Assembly (NCBI GenBank): GCA_036023115.1
Contig: JAYKKT010000090.1
Coordinates: forward strand, 30,000,501 to 30,064,500
Length of the DNA: 64,000 bases
Origin: Brasenia schreberi
Taxonomy: Eukaryota; Streptophyta; Magnoliopsida; Nymphaeales; Cabombaceae
Direction of reading: 5' to 3'
Part shown: piece after piece, positions 11,217-20,771 of the stretch
Position numbering within the stretch: the stretch's first letter is position 1
Layout of the letters: the number at the start of each line of letters is the position of its first letter
Program-made: the position numbers and the translations under genes
The notes under the pieces: model-generated
Seen by the model: only the letters and a program-made list of their open reading frames with translations
The model's database searches: none
What the model was told of the DNA's origin: nothing

Positions 11217-12229
11217 TTTTTTATTTGTAAATCCATAACTAAAAGTCGATGTTGGGTGGTTAAGCTTTCTCCTGGAATTACCTTACAATCTTTACAACAC
11301 GCTCTATCTTTTTTTCTACAAATAAAGTAATCAATTTGTGTTTGTGATAAGCCACTCTTATAAGTAATTAAATGTTCATCTCGTTTTTTGAAGATTGTAT
11401 TGACTATAAAGAGATCAAATGACATAGCAAAATTTAAAATCTCCCTACCTTCCTCGTTTATATCCCCATAACCAAAGTTTCCATGAATCCCTTGATATCC
11501 TAATGCCTCTTTACCGACATGTCCATTTAAATCTCCTCCTAAACAAATCATCTCCCTTTGTGGAATCTTTTGAAACACCTTATCTAACTCTTCCCAAAAA
11601 ACTGTCTTTATACTATCTTCTAGTCCTACTTGGGGCGCGTAAGCACAAACTATATTCAAAACCTCTACTCCTAACACTAATTTCAATGTCATGATTCGGT
11701 CACCATATCGTTGTATGTCTACTACACTCTCCTTTAAATCTTTATTTATGATAATACCAACTCCATTTCGGGCCTTTTTTTTACCTGAGTACCATAATTT
11801 AAAACCTGTATCCTCTATCTCCTTTGCTTTTTCTCCAACCCATTTTGTCTCTTGTAAACATAGAATATGAATCTTTCTCCGAATCATAGTATCTACCACC
11901 TCCATTAGCTTACCCGATAATGTTCCGATATTCCAAGAACCAATACGAATCTTATTTTCTAGGACTAGCTTCCTTATCCCCTGCATCCGTCCATAATCAA
12001 AATGCGGACACCCTCTCTGAAAATTTTTCACTACATTCGGGCGGCAATGTAGCGGGACTAACTTCTTTACCCACACCGGTCCATGATGTGGGAACCCTCT
12101 CTGCAATTGATTCACTACATTCGGGTGAAAATGTAGTGGCCCTTGCTTACTTCTTACTGCATTCGGGCTCTGCAGTACGTCGCTAGGCGGGGACGCCCCA
12201 AAGCAATGCTCATAATTTTTGTAATCCAT
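11213..12229 (-). CDS. RTE LINE apurinic/apyrimidinic-type endonuclease (ORF1)
   Basis: 338 aa. The APE domain covers about residues 93-335 and keeps all expected catalytic residues: N100 (SWNIGTL), E127 (LQETKW), Y198 (AYAPQ), D233 and N235 (GGDLNGHVG), D300 (SQTQIDYF) and H327 (TTQHRLL). It nicks target DNA to prime reverse transcription. The first 90 residues are an extension made of two similar units (about 31-58 and 59-89, both beginning PLH and containing RPNVV or HPNVV and QRG). The frame ends ATA AAA AAA TGA directly at the RT start codon; see the RT entry and the findings. Confidence 0.9.
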   Translation of the reverse strand: MDYKNYEHCFGASPPSDVLQSPNAVRSKQGPLHFHPNVVNQLQRGFPHHGPVWVKKLVPLHCRPNVVKNFQRGCPHFDYGRMQGIRKLVLENKIRIGSWNIGTLSGKLMEVVDTMIRRKIHILCLQETKWVGEKAKEIEDTGFKLWYSGKKKARNGVGIIINKDLKESVVDIQRYGDRIMTLKLVLGVEVLNIVCAYAPQVGLEDSIKTVFWEELDKVFQKIPQREMICLGGDLNGHVGKEALGYQGIHGNFGYGDINEEGREILNFAMSFDLFIVNTIFKKRDEHLITYKSGLSQTQIDYFICRKKDRACCKDCKVIPGESLTTQHRLLVMDLQIKK

Positions 12230-12410
12230 GTTGTAGAAATCCGACGAAGTTTTACGCTGGCTGTCGGAAGCCTAACACAACCCTCCTCCTTTATCCGGGC
12301 TTGGGACCGGCAATGCAAGGGTGATCCCTTACATGGACGGAGTTACTAATTAGAGAATCATATATATATTGATTGGATCCGGTTGACGCTGTTTACTCAT
12401 GCAAGTTCAT

Positions 12411-12524
12411 TGCTTTTGGGTGACATGAGTCAATAGGTGAATATGAGTATAACAACAATGCCCTTTATACTTTTTCAAAACCCTTTAAAATATTTTAATT
12501 TATACTCATGCCACCCAAAAGAAA
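12411..12524. repeat. fold-back (inverted) repeat, possible MITE
   Basis: The left arm (from 12411, TGCTTTTGGGTGACATGAGT) and the right arm (12501-12524, TACTCATGCCACCCAAAAG) are inverted copies with about 70 AT-rich bases between. Similar arm pairs occur at about 35505-35620 and 37487-37580, with single arms near 1384-1445 and 36460-36690. The family resembles a small MITE; its true ends were not fixed. Confidence 0.55.
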
Positions 12525-12776
12525 TTTGCCATTCAAAAGAAATAAGTGGACATGATCTGGTTTTGGAGAGGTGAAAACATATATATATAAAATATGTCTG
12601 TGCACATCAAGTGATTAGAGCTAGGAATTCCTGAAGATATGATACATGCGCGTAACAAACGCAGACACACATACACACACATTTTCGAGCTCAAAAGCTC
12701 ATAGTTTCATGCAAAACAAATGGAATGATAAAATATCACAGGTTTCACTGTTTACATGCATAAACTTGAATATGTA

Positions 12777-12812
<36 letters not shown>

Positions 12813-12929
12813 TGACCTTTTGGTTTTCGGTTCCAAGAGAATTCATCATATTCGACGGTCAACTTAGATTTGTTTTGCTTATGTAGTTCAATTTATATGT
12901 TTAAGCAGAACTACATGCAGATTGAAAAA

Positions 12930-13110
12930 GAAACTGCTTGGGACTGAGAATCAAAGCTCCACATGCATTGCACTCGACTGCACATGATAATTTCATCCTT
13001 AAAAATTGAAAAGAGCTCCAATTTATGTACCTTAAAAAAGTTTCTTTTATCCATATATAGAGAAGCACATCATTAACTGCATATTTGGCATAGTGTCCCC
13101 AATGTCATCA
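12930..13110 (-). pseudogene. relic of the dioxygenase gene intron 2 (decayed duplicate)
   Basis: This stretch resembles 32384-32545 inside intron 2 of the dioxygenase gene; the best-matching core is CTCGACTGCACATGATAATTTC with one or two differences, followed by a looser match. No exon remains nearby. Together with the upstream-like pieces at 13900-14010 and 19250-19900 it suggests a partial duplicate of that locus that lost its coding exons. Confidence 0.45.
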
Positions 13111-13899
13111 ATAAATATGAACATTATATATATTGATATATTGGCAAGTTGGTATGTGTGAGTTTGATTGTGCAACTAATGTCAGTAAAAAAAACAAAGG
13201 AGAACAAAAAAAGGAACTTTTATTAGAGAAAATTTCACAAAAACATCTTATGTTTTCTTAAATTTCATACTTTAAGACCTAATTTTTTCAACGTTTTAGG
13301 AGAGACATATGAGGTTTTCTTTATTAGTCACTGTGGGATCTTAAGTTCCAATGATTAATAAAATAAAGACCTTGTAGTAAGTGAAGTTGGTTTTTCATAT
13401 GTCTTAAGAACCTTAGGTTCGTATTTGATTAACTATAGAAAACTCAAGCCTTTCAAAGAAAACCTCATGTCCTTAAAAGGTTGAGAAGTTGAGTCCCAAA
13501 AATATAAAATTTTAAGAACCACATGATCATTTTGTGAGTTTTTTACTTTTTATTAATTACCAAAAAAAGATATTATAACTAAGGATTACAACCAAGAAAG
13601 AAAAGTAAAAGAAGTGATATATTATAGATTGATGATTGATTCTATCATATATATATGCTTTCAAAGACCCAAATCACCTTATATATATATATATATATGT
13701 ATGTCTGTGTATGTGCTTTCAAAGACACAAATCACCTCCAGGGCGGGTTAATTCACGATATTCTTGGTTGCTCTACTTCTTCAGCCTGGCTCATATATCC
13801 TGATAATGACATTAAGAATCCTTATCTTTCTTCTCATAAATCATATGGCTAATATCATAAGCCAGTTTGTAATGTTTGCTAGTGGGTCATTGTTTTATC

Positions 13900-14009
13900 C
13901 TTGCTTAGCACATCCTCCCCCTCGTGGTTGATGTCTTTGTTGGGCCGACATAAGGGCGTCTCCACCACGTGACTTTTGCAAGCAAGAACATCCAAACACG
14001 CGGGTGATA

Positions 14010-14010
<1 letters not shown>
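13900..14010 (-). repeat. copy of the dioxygenase upstream region, with a G-box
   Basis: About 75 bases (TTGTTGGGCCGACATAAGG onward through CCACCACGTGACTTTTGCAA) match 35188-35260 upstream of the dioxygenase gene. The G-box CACGTG is kept at 13966-13971; the second G-box of the parent is mutated here (CACGCG). Confidence 0.6.

Positions 14011-14011
<1 letters not shown>

Positions 14012-14054
<43 letters not shown>
14012..14054. repeat. (CT)n microsatellite
   Basis: Pure CT run of about 21 units. Confidence 0.95.
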
Positions 14055-14058
<4 letters not shown>

Positions 14059-14119
14059 CCGCACGGGTCGCGACCACGACCCGGCCCGAGCCGATGCCAT
14101 GTGGCCACTTCTCGCACGG

Positions 14120-15941
14120 GCGTGATGGTGAGTATTAAACAAATACAATACCAATTTAATTCAAACTCAAGAAATATCTAACTGAAATAAATATTCATAT
14201 CGAAGTTCTAAACAACACGTCCAAAATGGTGCGGGGCTCACCTAACAATAACCCCGAATAAAAGACTTTCTAAATTATTCAACACTTATCATACCATCTA
14301 AAATAAAAATGTTGCTCTATCAAACTCCTACTTTGCTCCGTGTGCCTTCGAAGTGCTAGCTTCAGGATGAGCTGTAAAACAATAGGGTGAGCTCCTATAC
14401 ATAGCTCAGTAGAGAGGTTAAGCATCTTTAAACAGAAAACATACTAAAAGCATGCATAGTTCGCAACAATTTCATAGCAAAACACATTTACCTTTAAATC
14501 ATGATATCAAATTCATACGCATACACTCACACACACGCACGCACATCATTAGTTTCGATAATTACAGCCCATACTGTGTCTGCCCCAAAGGCCACGGGAG
14601 TCGTCCGGCCCTCCCTAACGTAACCTCGGTAACCCCGTCCATGACGGTAACCACGCCAACTCTCACGGCAGAGTGCCCGGGAACACACCCTGTATTCGCC
14701 CCAAGCCGGATCGTCCGAGGGACCTTCAAGTCTCTAGAGACCCCATACAAACCACACAAGTACGGCTCGTATATTCACACATCATTACATTTCTAAAACC
14801 AATTACAGTTCATCACATTCACAAATCATATCCAGATCCACGAATATCCAAAATCAAACTCATATCCACACAATATTTAAACAACATTTAAATACCATGT
14901 TCACACAACACATGCATATCAAAACATGCTCTATATCAAACAGTGTCATAAACATGTTCTATTTAAAAGGCATATCAAATAACCCATAATTGCGAATAAC
15001 ATTTCACAAACTTCAATAAAACAATTATCAATCATTCACATTTAAATCTATCTAAAACAGTAAAATCACTTCTAGCATGGTTCTGTAAAAGAATGCATAA
15101 CCCCCTACCTGAAGGAGCGCTAAGATCCAGTCCCCAAGCTGCTGGGCCACTCTTATCACCACCAAATCTTCCAATTTTAATCTCTAAACAATTACAAATA
15201 ATTGAAACATTAAAATTTATTTAACTATAAGTCTAACGAAACAAACTATATCCGAATCGAATCCCAAACCCCAATTTGGATCCATTTAAGCTATCCGAGA
15301 TCCAAATCGATACCCAATTTCATACCTAATCCGAATGAGTGACACAATAGGTAGTTTGTGTCACTGTATCAACACAGAACCTGTAACTACTGATACAGGT
15401 ATTATTCTTAACCTAGAAACCCATTTCAAGACACGACCCAAACTAGACCCATTTCCGACACAAAACCTATTTTGACACAGAACTGGTTCTTAACACGCGA
15501 CACGAGGACACGACACGAACCAGTGTCGGTTTATGACAATTCAGACATGACACGACACGGAAATGAAGGACATGCCCAAAAGTTTTTTTTTTTTTTTTTC
15601 CGGCATCGATCTCGTCGGTTTTCGGTGAAGCATAACCGTTTTCTGACCAAATCGATGCCATTGCTTACCTACCCCACCAAAATGTTTAGTTCTACCTCAA
15701 ACCTCCAATCCAAGCCCAAAACTATGATTTTCAACAAGCTTTTCATCAAAAAAAAAAAAAATGAAAATCTGAAAAAAATATTGAACTCACCGGATTCCGA
15801 CCGACTCCTCTTGTTTTCCGGCTAGTTCAAGGCTGCCCAGCTTCTTGAAAAAATGCACTATGAAGGGCCCCCTTTTAAAAGGCCCTTCATATCCTCATTG
15901 GGCGTTACTGCACAGCCTGTGCAGTAACGCTCAACATTACA
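14120..15941 (-). mobile_element. putative 3' LTR of a degenerate Ty3/Gypsy element
   Basis: Read on the minus strand, the LTR starts TGTAATGTTGAGCG at 15941, directly after a G-rich polypurine-like tract (15942-15958) downstream of the integrase. The part 15466-15914 is repeated at 18246-18690, on the other side of the pol relic. The low-coordinate limit near 14120 is a guess from composition; no CA end or target duplication was verified. If right, the LTR is about 1.8 kb. Confidence 0.55.
15902..15930. repeat. perfect 14-bp inverted repeat with 1-base loop
   Basis: GCGTTACTGCACAG, one C, then CTGTGCAGTAACGC. It sits about 11 bases inside the LTR edge. The other LTR copy keeps only the left arm (ending at 18690). 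Confidence 0.9.
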
Positions 15942-15959
15942 TTCTACCCCCCTTAAAGA

Positions 15960-18245
15960 AATTCTGTCATCAGAATTTAGAAAGTACCTGAAGAGATATG
16001 GATACTTTTATCGCATTTCATCCTCGAGCTCCCAAGTAGCCTCACTCGGCAAATGATTACTCTAGTGTACTTTTACTGTTCTCAAAACTCGACGACGTAA
16101 GACCTGTTCCTTCTATCTAAAATGGCTATGGGAACCTCTTCATAAGACAAATCTTCATGTATGTGTAGCGGCTCGACCTCAATGATATGTGAGAGGTCAG
16201 GAACATACTTTCGCAATATGGATATGTGAAATACATTATACACTACAATCAATGATGACGGCAAGTCCAATTGGTAAGCAACATCTTCAACTCGTTTCAC
16301 GATTTGGTAAGGCCCAATATACCTAGGACTCAATTTACCCTTCTATCCGAAACAAATCACTCCTCGAGCTGGAGAGACTTTTAAGAATACATAATCACGG
16401 ACCATAAACTCTAGATCACGACGTCTCTTATCTGCATAACTCTTTTGTCGGTCTTGAGCTGTTTTAATGCGTTGACGAACCAAGTTCATCTTATCTGACG
16501 ATTGTCGAAGTATTTCTGGACCTGTTGCAGGTCGTAAACTAGGAATATCCCAACATAGTAGAGTCCTACACTTTTTCCCATAAAGCATTTCATAGGGTGA
16601 CATCCCAACGCTCGCTTGGAAACTATAGTTATATGCAAACTCAATTAAGTGCAATTGGTTATCCCATTTGTCCTTATTGTCCAACACACATGCTCGAAGC
16701 ATATCCTCTAGAGTTTGAATTGTACGTTCAGCTTGCCCATCGGTCTGTGGGTGAAATACCGTGCTAAACCGCAATATTATTTGTAGAGTATCTTGTAAAC
16801 TCTGCTAGAAATGAGAGATAAAATGAGGGTCTCTATCTGAAGTGATGGTCTCTAGCACACCATAGAACTTAACGATCTCAGCGATATACACAACAGCTAA
16901 TTTCGATAATGACATATTTTTCCGAATGGGTATAAATCGTGCAACCTTAGTAAGTCGATCGACAATTACCCAAATAGCATCGTGCTTCAGTGAGGTGAGA
17001 GGAAGTCCAATAACAAAGTCCATGTTAATATGTTGCCATTTTCTTTCAAGAATAGGTAATGGTCTTAATGTTCCTGCTGGACGCTGGTGATCTGCCTTCA
17101 CCTTCTGACAAGTCATACATCTAGTCACAAATTCATCAATAGACTTTTTCATTCCAGATCAATAATACTGTCGGCTTAGGTCCTTATACATCTTTGTGCT
17201 ACCCGGATGAATGCTGAAGCGACTACGATGTGCTGCTTCCAATATCTCATTTTGAAGTGATTTATCTTTAGGCACACATACGCGTCCCTCAAACCGTAAG
17301 GAACCATCATCCTCGTGTATCTCATAAATGTCTCCAAATTTTCAAGGCTTGCAAACACAACGGCGGCTAACCCCAAGTCATGTGTAGGGATAGTTCTTCT
17401 CGTGTACCCTCAATTGTCTTTCGAGGTATATGCTACCACTCTTTGTTCTCCGCATAAGAATGCATCCTAAACCAACGATACGAAGTGTCATAGTACACCT
17501 CAAAAGGTTCATTACTATCCGTGTAGAATCAAGATTGTACCGAATCAGCTTAATCGTCCTTCTTCAATTCTTGAAGCTCTCCTCACATGCATCCATTCAT
17601 GCAAAAGTGTTGATTCTTCCTTGTAACCTGAGTGAAAGGTCCCTGCTATCTTAGAGAACCCTTCAATAAACCTTCGATAATAATCGACTAACCCAAGAAA
17701 ACTACGGATCTCGCTACCATCTTTGGTCTTTCCCACTAAAGAACCGCTTTCACCGACTTTCGATGCATCTATTCCCTCCTTCCGAAATCACATGCCCTAA
17801 AAGCCGAACTTCACTCCAACCAAAATTCACATTTAGAGACAGCTTTTGCATATAACTTTGTTCTCCCTAAAAATTCAAGAACCACTCGAGATGTTCAGCA
17901 TATTCCCCGACTTCGAGAGTAGACTAAAATGTCATCAATAATACTATCACAAACTGGGTCCAAAATGGCTTGAAGACACTCGATTCATGTAAGTCCAAAA
18001 TGACATTAGCGAGATACTCATATAATGACCATAATGCGTTCTAAAAGTTGGCTTTAGGTATATCTACTTCCCTAACACCTGACCAGATTACGATATCCCG
18101 AGATCATAAATCTATCTTTGAAAACACCGATAACTTCCTCTCGAACCGATTCATCGTATCATCTAAGCCCTAGGAAAATGATACTTATTCTTTATGGTCA
18201 CCCGATTAAGTTGTCTATAATCGATACAAAGTCGAAGAGAGCCGT
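15960..18245 (-). pseudogene. Ty3/Gypsy pol relic (partial RT, RNase H, integrase)
   Basis: On the minus strand, an RT start resembling the LRLCIDYRQLN block lies at about 18245-18150, RT motifs (FLGLVDYYRRFI) at 17736-17545, the integrase HHCC and core at 17152-16805 with the Asp residues of VIVDRLTK and TSDRDPHF, the third acidic residue in FHPQTDGQAERT near 16750, and the integrase C-terminus at 16333-15980, ending in a WELEDEMR-like block typical of chromovirus Gypsy elements. Stops and frameshifts break every domain. Gag, protease and the first part of RT are absent: the LTR copy at 18246 abuts the RT sequence directly, so a deletion removed the 5' half. Non-functional. Confidence 0.88.
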
Positions 18246-18690
18246 CCTATTTTGATACAGAACTGGTTCTTAACACGCGACATAAGGACACGACACGAAC
18301 CAGTATCGGTTCATGACAATTCAGACATGACACGACACGGAAATGAAGGACATGCTCAATTTTTTTTTTTTCGGCATCGATCTCGCCGGTTTCCGGCGAA
18401 GCATAACCGTTTTTCGGCCAAATCGATGCCATTGCTTACCTACCCCACCAAAATGTTTAGTTCTACCTCAAACCTCCAATCCAAGCCCAAAACTATGATT
18501 TTCAACAAGCTTTTCATCAAAAAATAAAAAGGAAAAATGAAAATCTGAAAAAAATATTGAACTCACCGGATTCCAGCCGACTCTTCCTCTTTTCTGGCTA
18601 GTTCAAGGCTGCCCAACTCCTTGGAAAAATGCACTATGAAGGGCCCCCTTTTTAAAGGCCCTTCATATCCCCATTGGGCGTTACTGCACA
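18246..18690 (-). mobile_element. partial 5' LTR copy of the Gypsy element
   Basis: About 445 bp closely similar to 15466-15914, same orientation, including the GGACATGC, poly-T, CGGCATCGATCTCG, AAGGGCCCCCTTTT and GGGCGTTACTGCACA segments. Both outer parts are missing. It flanks the pol relic on the 5' side. Confidence 0.85.
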
Positions 18691-19249
18691 ACGTTACTCT
18701 CTCTCTCTCTCTATATATATATATAATTGTGTTAAATCGTTCTTAATAATTGAAACCATCTAATTAATGAAATGAGCGATTAAAATTAGAACATACAAAG
18801 GAAAAGGTATTCTTATACTTTTTATAGGTTGCTCCTAATTAAAAAATAAACCTTTTACTTCTTCATCTCAACTAAGATCATGGAGGATAATTGCTTATAC
18901 AGACGTGCTACAAACTCTACACATGTAGAGCATAAATGAATTCTTAATTATATCTGTGAGTTCCAAGCACAAAGTGATCTTAACCCATGGGTGATGAATT
19001 TTGTAGAACTTGACGAATCTCCTTAGGTTTATATCTTTTTGAACTTGCAATGCATAATTAAAAATTTATATATGCCAAGCAGATCATGCATCATACATAT
19101 ATGTACAACTTCTAGAAGTTAATTGTGTATGGGAGAAGGTTGTCAATCGCTCTCGCATCCACCAGATACAGACACATATATACCATATGGTGCTTTAGTG
19201 ACCGACTTCAGCATTTAAAAAAAATAGCAGGTAAAGATTACTCGCCCGC

Positions 19250-19900
19250 GCAGCTTGGTATATTAATTTCCATATTCTCCTGGACATGCAAGCCTTTTCA
19301 ATATCTCAATCAGCTCATTATAGGAGCGCTCTCCGCAGATTCATGCATCTGCTATCATTGCTGGAAGAACAGAAAAGAGGCATAATTTTGACAGAAGGAA
19401 GAAATTCACCGAATCGTGATTGCCTCAACGGACTACGATCATTTTTAGCAACAGTTTTCTCTTCTTTTTTTCCCCTTTTTTAAATTGACGGAATTCTCGT
19501 GGGTAAAGCCAGGCAACCACCTTAGGCGTCCAAAAATTTTGTAGACACGTAAATTTTTACTCCGCCCCAAAATTCTAATAAAGAACAATTTTTTCTTTAG
19601 GCCTCAACTCATCTTGAGCCACCTCTTACGATCATTAAAATGTTTCTAATCAATCTCAGATTCAATATTTGAATGATCTGCACTTCTGTGACGTGCCAAG
19701 ACTTTTAATCGCTCAAATGCACGCTAATATGATGAACAGAAGCATGGAATTAAAATTTTAATAAAGAACATTTTTTCTTTAGGCTTCAACTCATCTTGAG
19801 CCACCTCTTACGCTTATTAAAAGTTTCTAATCAATCTCAGATTCAATATTTGAATGAACTGCACTTCTGTGACGTGCCAAGACTTTTAACGTTTTGTAAA
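19250..19900 (-). repeat. second copy of the dioxygenase distal upstream region
   Basis: Segments such as GGAGCGCTCT, TTTAGCAACAGTTTTCT and GTTTCTAATCAATCTCAGATTCA followed by GACGTGCCAAGACTTTTAA also occur in the same order at 35860-36260, upstream of the dioxygenase gene. This is the outer part of the duplicate whose inner part lies at 13900-14010; the Gypsy element sits between them. Confidence 0.6.
19567..19892. repeat. tandem duplication, two units of about 184 bp
   Basis: AAAATTCTAATAAAGAACA through GTGACGTGCCAAGACTTTTAA occurs twice (starts near 19567 and 19752) with a few differences. Confidence 0.85.
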
Positions 19901-20140
19901 TAATTAAGTTTTGCCGTAGGGACAAACAGATTTTTCACCTATATATATATATATATATATAGGTATGTATGTATATATAAGATGGTTGGATCCTGTCCAG
20001 CACCGGTGCTGCTAACTCATACTTTAACTCATATTGATCATAGTTTTTCAACAGCAAAAGTGTAATAACATTATTTTTAGTCTTTTTAAAAAATTGAAGT
20101 TTTTAAAATTACATTCATACTAACGAAAAGTATGAGTATC

Positions 20141-20145
<5 letters not shown>

Positions 20146-20222
<77 letters not shown>
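20146..20222. repeat. compound microsatellite (TA)n(GA)n
   Basis: TA run then GA run; AT-rich flanks on both sides resemble the fold-back repeat arms. Confidence 0.96.
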
Positions 20223-20225
<3 letters not shown>

Positions 20226-20771
20226 TACCATCATTCACGTTGCGCATAATCAATATATGAGGATATGAATATAATAATATAAATTTTTATAGATTTTAAA
20301 ACTCTTAAAAAATTTAAATTATATTCATCATAAAAAAAATTATATGAATAGACATGTCAACATGTTTTTCTCTTTATATAGTAGAAAAGAAGCCATAAAC
20401 AAAACTTCGGTTGCGATTGTTCGACAAGAACATAGAAGTTCCATCTTTAAAGAGCATCTTAAGAGACTCGTCGCCGAAAGCGTTGAGAAATCTACCTTTT
20501 CGATAAATGAGAGCTAGCAGTTTCGCGTATTTAAAGGTCGGTTTATGTAAGATCATTATTCATCGTTCTTTAGTATATGTACTTCTAATATATCTAACTT
20601 AAAGTTTTTTCTTTAAAAAGTACTCGAAATAGTTAGTGTTAGAAGTGTACGTGTGAATTAGGCTCTCTCAAAGCATGTAAACTGAAAAAGCACGAAATGG
20701 TATGAAACGAGAAAAACGTTTTCTTCCTTTCGGGGAAGAAGGAAAGCATGTGACAAGTGAATGGCATGTTA

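Larger units (their letters stand above)
9060..12343 (-). mobile_element. complete RTE-type non-LTR retrotransposon (LINE)
   Basis: A 3.28-kb element on the minus strand flanked by a perfect 15-bp target-site duplication, TACTAATTAGAGAAT, at 9045-9059 and 12344-12358. The 3' end is a (TTG)n tail rather than poly(A), as known for RTE-clade LINEs. It has an apurinic endonuclease frame followed by a reverse-transcriptase frame and no gag-like ORF1 with zinc knuckles. The perfect flanks and almost open frames imply a recent insertion. Several shorter relatives occur in the window (5471, 38091, 58143, 61754, 63228). Confidence 0.93.

Noticed and set aside
14452..14796. 114-codon plus-strand frame
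   Set aside because: Lies in the putative Gypsy LTR, no domain; LTR sequence read by chance.
19125..19385. Candidate small gene
   Set aside because: The region matches the upstream DNA of the dioxygenase gene, so it is duplicated promoter rather than coding.
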